A DNA stretch of 64,000 nucleotides from Erysipelotrichaceae bacterium (GTDB taxonomy: Bacteria; Bacillota_I; Bacilli_A; Erysipelotrichales; Erysipelotrichaceae): NCBI GenBank assembly GCA_003543215.1, contig DPJD01000002.1, positions 69,665-133,664 on the forward strand, read 5' to 3'. Positions 43,351-52,627 of this stretch are shown piece after piece. The translations under genes and the position numbers were made by a program. The notes under the pieces were generated by a model. That model saw only the letters and a list, made by a program, of their open reading frames with translations, made no database searches and had not been told where the DNA came from. Position 1 is the stretch's first letter. Each line of letters opens with the position of its first letter.

Positions 43351-44466
43351 CTATAGTTCCTGACTCTGAAAATTCAAAAGTAATGCAAGATGCGTTCTTG
43401 CCATTGTGTTTATTGTATATTTTTTGATCTTCGATAAACTTTCTTGACCTAGCCTAACCCTTAGCTCTTTATCTCTAAGTAGAATATCTAATCTAGAGAA
43501 CAAAAGGCTATAATCTTCAATTGGGATAACAAATCCATTAACATTATCAATAATCAATTCAGTACCTGCAATGCACATGTCAGTTGTTATGACTGGTAAA
43601 CCATTAGCCATGGCTTCGTTGATCACCAATCCCCATGTATCATATCTTGTAGATAAAACAAAAATATCCGCCATCGAGTAATAATCTTGTATCTCGCCTT
43701 TTCCAATAAAATCTACAAAATGAACATTTTTCACATCTAATTCTTTTATAAGTGCTAATAATTCTTCACTAGCCTGACCTCCTACTATATATAGTCCTGT
43801 GTTATTGATATTTAGTAGATGTAATGCTCTTATAGTAATATCATGCCCTTTTCTTGGAATAATACTTCCAACTGATAATATAACATTATCATATTGAATA
43901 CCTATTTTTTTTCTTGCATTTACTCTTCTGCTATCTAAATCACTGGAATTTACTATTTCGGACTCAAGAATTGAACTAAATGGATACTTGTATATGTTGC
44001 TTCTCTCTGCACCATAAGCAATAAAGTATTCATCTCCGATATCAGTAGTGCTGAAATATGCATAAGCATCTTTAATGATTTGTTTTTTAAGCCACTCTTT
44101 GAATCCCTTTCCGTCTTTCGCGAAACCACCTTCACTTTCAATAATGTATTTTCTTTTCAGAAGTTTTAAAAAGAAAATTGAGATTATACCCGTTGGAGTC
44201 ATTGGGTTCGCAATTATTATGAAATCATGTTCCTTTTTGAATAAATACTTAATAATACTCGGGCAAAAAGCCCCATCAACACCTATATTTAATCCACTTA
44301 AGATACGCCCTTTAAAGTTTATAAAGTTAAATTCTTTCCAGGATTTGTCTCTTTCTGAAGAATTTGATCTTTCAAATATAACGGTTAGGTCGCACAACTT
44401 CCCAAATTCATTAAAGAAATCAACCATATAGGGTGATGGAATATTAGTTAAGAATAATACCTTCAT
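43351..44466 (-). CDS. family 4 glycosyltransferase
   Basis: 371 aa GT-B enzyme. KVLFLTNIPSPYMVDFFNEF is the typical N-terminal strand and acceptor loop; VILSVGSIIPRKGHDITIRA the domain-2 entry with the phosphate-binding RKG; GLVINEAMANGLPVITTDMC the EX7E motif. It overlaps the previous GT4 gene by 4 nt. It adds a sugar to the lipid-linked repeat unit on the cytosolic side. Specificity cannot be read from sequence. Confidence 0.86.
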   Translation of the reverse strand: MKVLFLTNIPSPYMVDFFNEFGKLCDLTVIFERSNSSERDKSWKEFNFINFKGRILSGLNIGVDGAFCPSIIKYLFKKEHDFIIIANPMTPTGIISIFFLKLLKRKYIIESEGGFAKDGKGFKEWLKKQIIKDAYAYFSTTDIGDEYFIAYGAERSNIYKYPFSSILESEIVNSSDLDSRRVNARKKIGIQYDNVILSVGSIIPRKGHDITIRALHLLNINNTGLYIVGGQASEELLALIKELDVKNVHFVDFIGKGEIQDYYSMADIFVLSTRYDTWGLVINEAMANGLPVITTDMCIAGTELIIDNVNGFVIPIEDYSLLFSRLDILLRDKELRVRLGQESLSKIKKYTINTMARTHLALLLNFQSQEL

Positions 44467-45659
44467 TTCAATTCCCCCTCATAGACACTAAGATATCTGT
44501 TAAACATTTCATTTCTCGTGAATTTTTGAGCATCAGAAGTATTGGAAATTCTTGGTAGATTACTATGTTGATAATCTAGTAAAATTTCAACTATTTCATC
44601 GATTCCACCATATTCGATGAGTATACCATTATTACCAATTACTTCTTTAGAAGCGCCTGACTCAAAACCAAGAATTGGCGTTCCGCATGCAATACTTTCT
44701 GCTGCGACGAGCGAAAATGTTTCTTTCTTACTTAGTAGTAAAGTTACATCTGACAGTGAGTAATACTCTGCTAGTTTCATTTGATCTTTTATAACAGAAA
44801 GCGCAATAATATTCTCGAAATTAATCTGATCTGGTTTATCAACACCAATCATAATAAATCTAAAATTCTTATTACTTAATCGCTTAGCAATCTCAATTAC
44901 CAAATCCCCACCTTTATCTTGAGACATTAAACTTGATGCGACTGATAAAACTACGACTTGATCGGTTATACCAAGATTTTCTTTTAGTTGTGTTGTATCT
45001 CGAGGATAGAAAACCTTATCACAGTCTATACCATTGTATACAACCTTTACACTCTTATTATTTAAGAATGATAGTCTTACTCTATTCGCCAACCATTCAG
45101 AAGGAGTTACAATGGTTAGATTATTAAATCCTTCGAAATAGTGCTTCTTCTTTAAATGCATAAAATGAGTGAAATCAAAAATCAAGCTTTTAGGATAAAC
45201 TCTTAATTGAGGACATTTGTGACACTCTTTCTTCCATTTCTCACAATCGTGAGCATGTCCACATTTGCCTGTATACATGAATTCACAATGGAATGTCCAA
45301 ACTGTTTTGATATTCTTTTTCTTAAGGTAACTCATCAAGCGCCCTATATTTACGAAATAAGCATGGAGTTCATGAATATGTACTACATCTGGTCCAAAGC
45401 GTTCAATATAGTTAATCAATCTTAATGTTGAAATAATTGAAAAGTATCCAGTCAGTCCAGTTAATCTAGTCATTCCCGCATGAAATAATGTCTCCATGTC
45501 TAGTCCGAATTTAAAGATATTATGCTCTTTAATCAATGGTCCACGACCATAACAAATAGCCGCTTCATTCCCTGAATTGTTCATTTCAGTATATAAATCA
45601 TAAACAATTTTACCAGTACTACTGTGTTTACAATTTACATCGATTAAGAGTACTTTCAT
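44463..45659 (-). CDS. family 4 glycosyltransferase
   Basis: 398 aa GT-B enzyme. VVHIHELHAYFVNIGRLMSY is a well-known acceptor-domain motif of this subgroup, followed by a WTFHCEFMYTGKCGHAHDCE segment whose several Cys and His residues (about 118-142) may bind a metal. KGGDLVIEIAKRL opens the donor domain and FSLVAAESIACGTPILGFES is the EX7E site. It lies 9 nt after the HisF-like gene, directly downstream of the L-FucNAm set. It may transfer that residue or another sugar of the repeat. Confidence 0.86.
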   Translation of the reverse strand: MKVLLIDVNCKHSSTGKIVYDLYTEMNNSGNEAAICYGRGPLIKEHNIFKFGLDMETLFHAGMTRLTGLTGYFSIISTLRLINYIERFGPDVVHIHELHAYFVNIGRLMSYLKKKNIKTVWTFHCEFMYTGKCGHAHDCEKWKKECHKCPQLRVYPKSLIFDFTHFMHLKKKHYFEGFNNLTIVTPSEWLANRVRLSFLNNKSVKVVYNGIDCDKVFYPRDTTQLKENLGITDQVVVLSVASSLMSQDKGGDLVIEIAKRLSNKNFRFIMIGVDKPDQINFENIIALSVIKDQMKLAEYYSLSDVTLLLSKKETFSLVAAESIACGTPILGFESGASKEVIGNNGILIEYGGIDEIVEILLDYQHSNLPRISNTSDAQKFTRNEMFNRYLSVYEGELK

Positions 45660-45668
45660 AATTCTCCT

Positions 45669-46427
45669 TTACTGTTTAACTTTAAACTGAGATAACTCTG
45701 GTACCGTGATTAGTACCGCTTTCTGCTTTCCATAATAGATAAACATACTACTCGCTGCTACTGCATGTGCACCATTTTCAATTGCCTTCTTTAGATCTGA
45801 AACATCTTTTGCACCACCAATGGCGATTACCGGAACACTTACAGACTCTGAAACAAGTTTAATAAGACTCAAGTCATACCCTTCCATCATTCCATCATTG
45901 GTTATCGAATTGATGATGATTTCTCCTGCATCTAAATCTTCAACCAACTTAATCACATCTATCAAACTCATTTTAACTTCTTGAGAGCCATCGTTGATAT
46001 AAACAACGTATTTGCCAAACATATTCTTCTTAACATCGATACTGATCACAACCCCAGAACTTCCTAAAAAATTAACTGTATCTTTGATTAATTGGGAATC
46101 GATGATAAAGCTTGTATTGAAGACGACCTTCTCATAGCCCATCTTTATGATCCGTTTGACTTGGTCAAGTGTTTTCAATCCACCACCATAACTAAGTGGC
46201 ATAAATGCCTCATTCGCAATCTCTTGTAACAGTTGGTAGTTTGGTTCTTTATTTTGCTTACTTGCGTTGATATCTAAGATACACAACTCATCGACACCTT
46301 TATCATTGAATATCTTTACAGAATTAACAGGGTCTCCAATGTACCTTGGATTTTTAAACTGAGTTGTTTTAACAAGATCATTATCTTGAATGGTCAAACA
46401 TGGAATTATTCGTGGTCTTTGGTACAT
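45669..46427 (-). CDS. wbuZ: HisF-like ammonia-transfer subunit for sugar amidination
   Basis: 252 aa, HisF (beta/alpha)8 barrel beginning RPRIIPCLTIQDNDLVK. In true HisF the loop reads CLDVKDG with the catalytic Asp11; here it is Thr12 (CLTIQ), while the second Asp (SIDVKKN) is kept. Loss of the cyclase aspartate fits a protein that only channels ammonia from the HisH-like glutaminase to the WbuX-type enzyme. No other histidine genes are present. Known parallels are HisF2/WbpH-type proteins of P. aeruginosa and WbuZ of E. coli. It lies 1 nt after the HisH-like gene. Confidence 0.85.
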   Translation of the reverse strand: MYQRPRIIPCLTIQDNDLVKTTQFKNPRYIGDPVNSVKIFNDKGVDELCILDINASKQNKEPNYQLLQEIANEAFMPLSYGGGLKTLDQVKRIIKMGYEKVVFNTSFIIDSQLIKDTVNFLGSSGVVISIDVKKNMFGKYVVYINDGSQEVKMSLIDVIKLVEDLDAGEIIINSITNDGMMEGYDLSLIKLVSESVSVPVIAIGGAKDVSDLKKAIENGAHAVAASSMFIYYGKQKAVLITVPELSQFKVKQ

Positions 46428-46428
46428 A

Positions 46429-47043
46429 TTACTGAATCTCCGAGAAATTCTTTAACAATTGCATGCCGAATTTGTGACTTTTTTCTGGATGAAACTGAAC
46501 ACCATAAATATGATCTTGTTGAACGGCTGCTGCAAACTCGTTTCCATAATCACAAGTTAATAGAACATTACTTTCGTTCTCACAAACTGCATAATATGAA
46601 TGTACGAAATAGAACCTGTATTCCTCTGTGAAGTCCTCACTGAACTTCTCATAGGGCTTGTTCGATTTCACAACGTTCCATCCCATATGCGGTACTTTAA
46701 GTTTTGTGTCTTCAAATTTAAATTTAACATTCTTGAATGGAATCAAACCTAAACCAGGTTCAGTCCCTTCTTCACTGGACATCCCAAGCATCTGCATACC
46801 TAAACATATCCCTAAGAGTGGTTTCTTGATTTCTTTTGCATACTTGATCACGAAATCATAATAACCCGTTTCCTTGAGTTGCTTCATTCCATAATCAAAA
46901 GATCCCACACCAGGTAGGATGACTTTGTCCGCCAAAATAAGCTCTTCAGGACTTTCCGAGAGTTTCGCTTCGACACCGATTTTTTTAAACATATTTAGGA
47001 TGGAATGAACATTGCCCACACCATAATCAATAATTACAATCAT
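46429..47043 (-). CDS. wbuY: HisH-like glutamine amidotransferase subunit for sugar amidination
   Basis: 204 aa from the ATG at 47043 (GGGAG upstream). Class-I glutaminase: ILPGVGSFDYGM, nucleophile Cys80 in GICLGMQMLG, and YGVQFHPEKSH with the catalytic His and Glu. It hydrolyses glutamine and passes ammonia to the HisF-like partner encoded next. Its place between the WbuX-type and HisF-like genes, with no his operon, indicates surface-sugar amidination rather than histidine synthesis. Confidence 0.87.
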   Translation of the reverse strand: MIVIIDYGVGNVHSILNMFKKIGVEAKLSESPEELILADKVILPGVGSFDYGMKQLKETGYYDFVIKYAKEIKKPLLGICLGMQMLGMSSEEGTEPGLGLIPFKNVKFKFEDTKLKVPHMGWNVVKSNKPYEKFSEDFTEEYRFYFVHSYYAVCENESNVLLTCDYGNEFAAAVQQDHIYGVQFHPEKSHKFGMQLLKNFSEIQ

Positions 47044-47054
47044 CAAATTCTCCC

Positions 47055-48185
47055 TTATCTAAACTGACGTTTTTCGATGCCCACCATTTGCGCAAAACGA
47101 ATAGCCAATTTGGATACCCATTCGATATTCTTGTAGTCTTTGAATGTCTTATTCTCTTGTGCCATGATGGACAAGAATTCTTCTTTTGAAACACCCAACT
47201 TCTTAGCAATGTATTCCAAGTCTGCGAGCGCATCTTTCTCAGGATAAGGCGGGTTCTTAAGAATCTCAAGTGCCTCTTCACGCGTCAATTGTCCACTCAA
47301 CACCAGGCTTGAATAATGAGCCCTACGCTTATCAAAACCAAACTTCTTAATCAACCAATAGCCTTCATAAAAACGTGTAAATACGGACTCGAAATGCTTA
47401 TTAGCATAGGGTTCCCATCCAAACTTCTTGTTCAGAGTTTCAATCGCATCTTTCTTAGTATATGGAATCAAATCCAATGGTTTGACAATCTTCAGACCTT
47501 TGAAGAAACGATAATACAAACGATACTTGAACATACCACTTAGGGGTAATGTCTTTAATTGGATTTTCCCAAACTTACGATGAATATCCTTGATTTGAGT
47601 CAAATCATTAAGGTATACCCATTCATAAGGCTCCCGAACACTTTCGGTTGAGAAGTTTCCGCCTGTTAAAACATATTTAATCTTGTTTTTCACTGCGAAA
47701 TTATAAAGTGACGCAAAGATGACATGATCCTGTGGTGTATCTTGATAAGCAACTTGGGACTTAAAGTAAGCAAGTTGAAGATCTTTCATTTCATTCCAGT
47801 TCACAACTTCAGTAAACAACTCAAGGTCCAAACCTTTTACAAGTTTTTCAATGTTGCTTACAGCTACATTTAAGTTCCACCCAGTATCACAAGCAAAAGC
47901 CAGAGGTCTTAAACCGAGGACTTCTTTTGCATAATACAAGAGGTATGAACTATCAACACCACCACTTACTCCAATCAGACAATCAAACTCTTTACCTTTA
48001 CCCGCTGCTTTAATCTCATCCACAATTCTTTTCAACTCTAAAGCACCTTGTTCGTCAGGATGCCAATTAGGTTTGATATTCTCATAGAAGTTATGGCAAT
48101 GATCACACATTCCATTTTCATCAAATGTAATCAGTGAGTCACTCGTATCCATTACACAATTTGTACATACTTGATATTCACGCAT
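47055..48185 (-). CDS. wbuX: N-acetyl sugar amidotransferase (WbuX/LfnA/WbpG type)
   Basis: 376 aa from the ATG at 48185 (GGGGGA upstream). N-terminal CTNCVMDTSD and CDHCHNFY give a CxxC-CxxC zinc site; GVSGGVDSSYLLYY (about residue 68) is the PP-loop that activates the acyl oxygen with ATP. LTGGNFSTESV is another conserved block. Known: WbpG with HisH2/HisF2 turns an acetamido group into acetamidino on ManNAc3NAcA, whereas LfnA and WbuX are required for L-FucNAm. Because FnlA, FnlB and FnlC lie immediately upstream, L-FucNAc is the likely target here. Confidence 0.88.
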   Translation of the reverse strand: MREYQVCTNCVMDTSDSLITFDENGMCDHCHNFYENIKPNWHPDEQGALELKRIVDEIKAAGKGKEFDCLIGVSGGVDSSYLLYYAKEVLGLRPLAFACDTGWNLNVAVSNIEKLVKGLDLELFTEVVNWNEMKDLQLAYFKSQVAYQDTPQDHVIFASLYNFAVKNKIKYVLTGGNFSTESVREPYEWVYLNDLTQIKDIHRKFGKIQLKTLPLSGMFKYRLYYRFFKGLKIVKPLDLIPYTKKDAIETLNKKFGWEPYANKHFESVFTRFYEGYWLIKKFGFDKRRAHYSSLVLSGQLTREEALEILKNPPYPEKDALADLEYIAKKLGVSKEEFLSIMAQENKTFKDYKNIEWVSKLAIRFAQMVGIEKRQFR

Positions 48186-48187
48186 AA

Positions 48188-49297
48188 TTAAATCCCCCAT
48201 CTGTTGATCAAGCTCATGATAATTCGAACAACTTTATCCGAAACATTAGGTACCGTATAATCACTTACACTGTTCGCTTTGCTTGTTTTATTTTCTAACA
48301 ATAAATTTAAAGCGGGTAGAATTACTTCTTTCTTTAAACCCACCAACATGACCATTGCTTCTTCCATCGCTTCAGGACGCTCATGTGAATAGCGAATGTT
48401 CAGAGATTTCAAGCCTAAGATTGAAGTCTCCTCACTAATCGTACCACTATCACTTAAGACAGCTTTCGCATTCATCTGAAGGTTCACGTAGTCATTGAAT
48501 CCCAGTGGTTTCAACCACTGAATTAACGGATTCAATTCTAACACATTCACATCGAGCATTTTACGCGTTCTTGGATGTGTGGATACGATGATGGGTAGCT
48601 GATATTCTTCTGCGATACCATTGAGTGAATCGATCAGGTCCTTAAAGTTTGATAAAGTGTTGATGTTCTCTTCTCGATGCGCAGACACCACAAAGTATTT
48701 CTTATTTTCAAGCTTCAAAGTTTCTAATACTTTGGATTCATGAATCTTAGGAAGTTGGTTCTGCAAGACTTCAAACATAGGGCTACCTGTTTTGATCACA
48801 CGATCAGGACTGATTCCTTCTCTTAAAAGATATTCCCGTGCAATGTCACTGTAAGGTAGATTTACATCCGCAATGTGATCCACGATTCTGCGGTTTGTTT
48901 CCTCAGGAACCCTCTCATCAAAACTCCGGTTTCCTGCTTCCATATGGAAGATTGGGATATGTCTACGTTTTGCCGCAATCGCACAAAGCGCACTATTGGT
49001 ATCCCCCAAGATTAAGAACACATCCGGTTTTACTTCCGCCAATACCGCATCGATTCGAATCAAGATATTACCGATTGTTTCAACCGCCGTTCCTTGAGCC
49101 GCATTCAAGAAATAATCAGGCTTGCGAAGCTCGAGATCCTTGAAGAATATCTCGTTCAGTTCATAATCATAATTTTGTCCCGTATGAACTAAAATATGAT
49201 CTACGGAGCTCGTCTGATCTAATTTCTTAATAACCGCTGATAATCTAATGATTTCAGGACGAGTCCCAACGACCGTCATGACTTTTAGTTTTTTCAT
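48188..49297 (-). CDS. fnlC: UDP-L-FucNAc synthase, non-hydrolysing 2-epimerase (FnlC/CapG/WbjD)
   Basis: 369 aa. VVGTRPEIIRLSAV, HTGQNYDYELNEIFF, HMEAGNRSFDERVPEE and ISEETSILGLKSLN are the signatures of the WecB-like 2-epimerase fold in the FnlC branch (DYELNEIFF, GNRSFDE). Known reaction: C2 epimerisation of UDP-N-acetyl-L-pneumosamine to UDP-N-acetyl-L-fucosamine. Adjacent to FnlB without any gap, with GGAGGT before the ATG. WbpI-type ManNAc3NAcA epimerase is the alternative, but the order fnlA-fnlB-fnlC decides. Confidence 0.9.
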   Translation of the reverse strand: MKKLKVMTVVGTRPEIIRLSAVIKKLDQTSSVDHILVHTGQNYDYELNEIFFKDLELRKPDYFLNAAQGTAVETIGNILIRIDAVLAEVKPDVFLILGDTNSALCAIAAKRRHIPIFHMEAGNRSFDERVPEETNRRIVDHIADVNLPYSDIAREYLLREGISPDRVIKTGSPMFEVLQNQLPKIHESKVLETLKLENKKYFVVSAHREENINTLSNFKDLIDSLNGIAEEYQLPIIVSTHPRTRKMLDVNVLELNPLIQWLKPLGFNDYVNLQMNAKAVLSDSGTISEETSILGLKSLNIRYSHERPEAMEEAMVMLVGLKKEVILPALNLLLENKTSKANSVSDYTVPNVSDKVVRIIMSLINRWGI

Positions 49298-50407
49298 TTA
49301 GACCTCCAAGAAATAGGTGTCAGGATGATTCACATCGAGCAATTCATTTGCCCACATGATGGTTACCAAATCATTTGATCCTAAGTTTTCTATATTATGC
49401 GTATACCCAACAGGAATATCAATAACTTCTAGTTTTTCACCAGACACATGATACTCAATCACTTGCTCAGAGTTGATGTTTCTAAAGCGAATTACACCTT
49501 GACCACTTACAACTAAGAACTTCTCATTCTTCGTGTGATGCCAGTGATTCCCTTTTGTGATACCTGGTTTTGAAACATTGACAGACACTTGCCCAAAATC
49601 ATGCGTCTTAAGAAATTCCGTAAAGGATCCTCTCGAATCAACATTCATTTTCAATTCATAACTGAACTGATCTTCTGGCAAGAAACTCAAATAGGTGCTA
49701 TAAAGTTTTTTCGTGAATGTGTCTGACAAATTCGGAATGAATTTATCATCTCTACTCTTTTTAAACGAATATAATAAATCAACAATATCACCTAGTCTGA
49801 TACGATGTTGGGTCTCGACTTCACAGTAGTTACCTACTTTGTGTTCTTTACTATTCATTGCTAGAATAAGTTCATCTACGACATCATCAATATAAACCAA
49901 GTTCATCATGACGTTTGGGTCATTGACTTGAATCGGCAAACCACGAGTGATGTTGTGACAGAAAGTTGCAACTGCACTGTTGTAGTTCGGTCTCGACCAC
50001 TTACCAAAAACATTAGGGAAGCGATAGATAAGTACTTTTGACCCTGTCTCTTCGCTATATTTAAATAATAACTCTTCACCTGCTTTTTTACTTTCTCCAT
50101 ACGGATTGTTAAGTTCAGCCTGAATCGAAGAAGACAACATGATTGGACAGGTATTTTTGTACTTCTTAAGATTATTAAGTAATTCAGAAGTAAATCCAAA
50201 ATTACCTTCCATGAATTCACTTTGATCTAGAGGACGATTCACACCCGCAAGATGAAAAACAAAATCAGCATTCTTACAGAAATCTTCTAAGAGTATTGGA
50301 TCTGTGTTCTTATCAAACTCAAAAATGTCATGATAACCACGATTCTTAAGTTCGGCAATTAAATTCTGCCCAATAAATCCCTTTGCGCCCGTTACGAGTA
50401 TATTCAT
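49298..50407 (-). CDS. fnlB: bifunctional epimerase/4-ketoreductase with cupin domain (FnlB/CapF/WbjC)
   Basis: 369 aa from the ATG at 50407, overlapping fnlA by 4 nt. N-terminal SDR: NILVTGAKGFIGQNL, FHLAGVNRP and NPYGESKKAGEEL (YxxxK). C-terminal cupin (about 245-369) with GNHWHHTKNEKFLVVSGQG, the metal-binding His/Glu set. This two-domain layout is unique to CapF-type enzymes: the cupin part epimerises C3 and the SDR part reduces the 4-keto group with NADPH, giving UDP-L-TalNAc-type (pneumosamine) product for FnlC. Full length, no defects. Confidence 0.92.
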   Translation of the reverse strand: MNILVTGAKGFIGQNLIAELKNRGYHDIFEFDKNTDPILLEDFCKNADFVFHLAGVNRPLDQSEFMEGNFGFTSELLNNLKKYKNTCPIMLSSSIQAELNNPYGESKKAGEELLFKYSEETGSKVLIYRFPNVFGKWSRPNYNSAVATFCHNITRGLPIQVNDPNVMMNLVYIDDVVDELILAMNSKEHKVGNYCEVETQHRIRLGDIVDLLYSFKKSRDDKFIPNLSDTFTKKLYSTYLSFLPEDQFSYELKMNVDSRGSFTEFLKTHDFGQVSVNVSKPGITKGNHWHHTKNEKFLVVSGQGVIRFRNINSEQVIEYHVSGEKLEVIDIPVGYTHNIENLGSNDLVTIMWANELLDVNHPDTYFLEV

Positions 50408-51426
50408 GCCTTGTCCCACTGTTTCAGTTCATTTTGAACATAGTCTAGTTCTAGCAGTTTTTGCTTGATTTCTTCTATTGTTAATCGTTTTGTATTGTGT
50501 GAATTATACTCATCTTCCGTACTCAGTAACTCATCACCTTCAAGGAAGTACTTGTCATAATTCAAATCACGGGTATCTGCTGGAACGCGATAGAATCCAC
50601 CCATATCCTTTGCGACAAGGTATTCTTCCTTCGTTAATAGTGTTTCATACAACTTTTCACCATGTCGTGTCCCAATAATTCTGATCTCATTATCCGCATT
50701 GAACAATTCTTTTACCGCTAAAGCTAAGTCACCGATTGTTGAGGCGGGCGACTTTTGAACCATGATATCCCCAGCATGTGCGTTTTCAAACGCAAAAACG
50801 ACAAGCTCTACAGCTTCTTCCAAACTCATTAAGAAACGCGTCATATTAGGGTCTGTGATTGTTATGGCTTGATTGTTTTTAATTTGATCGATAAATAATG
50901 GGATTACCGATCCACGTGAGGCCATGACATTGCCATATCGGGTACCACAAATCAAAGTCTCTTTGGGATTAATCGTCTTAGCTTTTGCGACAAATACTTT
51001 TTCCATCATAGCCTTCGATATACCCATTGCATTGATTGGATAAGCCGCTTTATCTGTTGATAAACATATGACCTTTTTAACACCCGCATTAATTGCGGCA
51101 GTTAAAACGTTGTCCGTACCTAGAATATTCGTCTTAACAGCTTCAAGTGGAAAAAATTCGCATGAAGGGACTTGTTTAAGTGCCGCTGCATGAAACACAT
51201 AATCCACACCATACATCGTGTCCTTCAAACTATTAATGTCTCTTACATCTCCAATATAAAATTTCAATTTGTCATTTTTATATTTTTTACGCATGTCATC
51301 TTGCTTCTTTTCATCACGTGAAAAGATGCGAATTTCTTTGATCTCCGAATTAAGAAAACGTTCCATAACCGCATGGCCAAATGAACCTGTTCCACCTGTA
51401 ATCAATAGTGTTTTATTCTTAAACAT
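50404..51426 (-). CDS. fnlA: UDP-GlcNAc 4,6-dehydratase/5-epimerase (FnlA/CapE/WbjB)
   Basis: 340 aa from the ATG at 51426 (GGAGG upstream). LLITGGTGSFGHAVMERF is the NAD(P) loop; IFSRDEKKQDDMR and INAMGISKAMMEK follow, the latter with Met in place of the catalytic Tyr (MxxxK), normal in inverting dehydratases of the CapE/FlaA1 group. HGEKLYETLLTKEE is the C-terminal substrate motif. Known reaction: UDP-GlcNAc to the UDP-4-keto-6-deoxy-L-talo/arabino intermediate. First of the three UDP-L-FucNAc genes. Distinct from the PglF-like dehydratase at 54114. Confidence 0.92.
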   Translation of the reverse strand: MFKNKTLLITGGTGSFGHAVMERFLNSEIKEIRIFSRDEKKQDDMRKKYKNDKLKFYIGDVRDINSLKDTMYGVDYVFHAAALKQVPSCEFFPLEAVKTNILGTDNVLTAAINAGVKKVICLSTDKAAYPINAMGISKAMMEKVFVAKAKTINPKETLICGTRYGNVMASRGSVIPLFIDQIKNNQAITITDPNMTRFLMSLEEAVELVVFAFENAHAGDIMVQKSPASTIGDLALAVKELFNADNEIRIIGTRHGEKLYETLLTKEEYLVAKDMGGFYRVPADTRDLNYDKYFLEGDELLSTEDEYNSHNTKRLTIEEIKQKLLELDYVQNELKQWDKA

Positions 51427-52624
51427 TTTTCGTTCCTCCAATTAAATCATACAGTTGATTCTCTAGATTTGAAATGAATTGTTGCTTTGTGAAGTGCTCA
51501 TCAAAGTATACGCGTCCATTTCTTCCAAAGTTCTCTCTTTGGTTACGATTACTAGCTAATAGGTTAATCTTCTCAATAAACTCTTCATCATTACCGTAAT
51601 CTACGCAATAACCACATTCAGCTTCTTCTATAAGTTCTTTGATTGAACCACCAGCAAAAGCCAAAACTGGCTTCCCAACCGACAGATATTCAATCATCTT
51701 TGAAGGTAAGGTATCTCCAATAGAACTATCAGGTTTTAGAGACAGAAAACAGATATCCGTTAACTGATACAAAGCAGTCAAATCATCTTTCTTCATATAT
51801 CCATGCAGCTTAATTCGAAGATTCAAATGGTTTTGATTAACCAACTTTCTCAAGTTTTCTAATTCGGAACCACCGCCAATAATATGAAAGAAAACATTTT
51901 CATTAACTTTATCAATATTACGAACCAAACATTCAAAATCCTGAGCTTTACCAATATTACCAAAATAACTGATATTGATTCCTTCATGTTCTACATAAAA
52001 ATCATCTGAACTTGAGAATATTTCATATCCATGTTGTGGTAAATAATGAATTTTATCCAAATTGACTCCATGTTTATCACTTAGGTAGTTTATGAAGGGT
52101 TTTGAAGTTACACCAATTTTGTCACATTTTTTATAAATAAGTTTACTGATAAAACTAACTGACTTATAAATTAATGATTTCTCATTCTTCAAGGTAACTT
52201 TCATAGATTCCGGCCACAAATCCAAGCAATAGAGATATAAGGGTACTTTATTCTTCCATTTATACACTAACCCAGCAAAAGCCATTAACACTGGTGACAA
52301 CTGATATACAAAGACAGCATCATATTGTTCTTTCATGAACAAAGCTTTAATTGATGAGCTCAACATGAAACTTAGGTAATTCAAAGCTAGGCTAATTGTT
52401 CCGCTTCCTCTGCCAACCAAATAAGATCTCTCGATATGAACACCATTGATTGTTTCTATTCTATTCTTACCCTGTTTATATTCATCAAAAATAATCCCTT
52501 TTGGATAATTGGGTAGCCCTGTCAGCACTTGTATCGTGTGACCATTTTTAACAAGTGTTTCACAGATGTCATTGATTTTGAACTGTTCGGGAAAGTAATA
52601 CTGTGTTATCACCAGAATCTTCAT
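51419..52624 (-). CDS. family 4 glycosyltransferase, WbuB-like
   Basis: 401 aa GT-B enzyme. ILVITQYYFPEQFKINDICE, LTGLPNYPKGIIF, CLDLWPESM and LPSKMIEYLSVGKPVLAFAG are the blocks seen in WbuB-type transferases, which in several loci sit next to fnlABC and act on L-FucNAc. It overlaps fnlA by 8 nt. Likely transfers L-FucNAc (or L-FucNAm) onto the lipid-linked initiating sugar. The specificity is inferred from neighbours. Confidence 0.85.
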   Translation of the reverse strand: MKILVITQYYFPEQFKINDICETLVKNGHTIQVLTGLPNYPKGIIFDEYKQGKNRIETINGVHIERSYLVGRGSGTISLALNYLSFMLSSSIKALFMKEQYDAVFVYQLSPVLMAFAGLVYKWKNKVPLYLYCLDLWPESMKVTLKNEKSLIYKSVSFISKLIYKKCDKIGVTSKPFINYLSDKHGVNLDKIHYLPQHGYEIFSSSDDFYVEHEGINISYFGNIGKAQDFECLVRNIDKVNENVFFHIIGGGSELENLRKLVNQNHLNLRIKLHGYMKKDDLTALYQLTDICFLSLKPDSSIGDTLPSKMIEYLSVGKPVLAFAGGSIKELIEEAECGYCVDYGNDEEFIEKINLLASNRNQRENFGRNGRVYFDEHFTKQQFISNLENQLYDLIGGTKNV

Positions 52625-52627
52625 TGA

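Noticed and set aside
45669..47043. HisH and HisF as part of histidine biosynthesis
   Set aside because: No other his gene is near, the catalytic Asp of HisF is replaced, and both follow a WbuX-type amidotransferase and fnlABC.
48838..49143. Plus-strand ORF of 101 codons inside the fnlC gene
   Set aside because: Antisense to a well conserved gene, Pro/His-rich translation and no ribosome site; a shadow frame.
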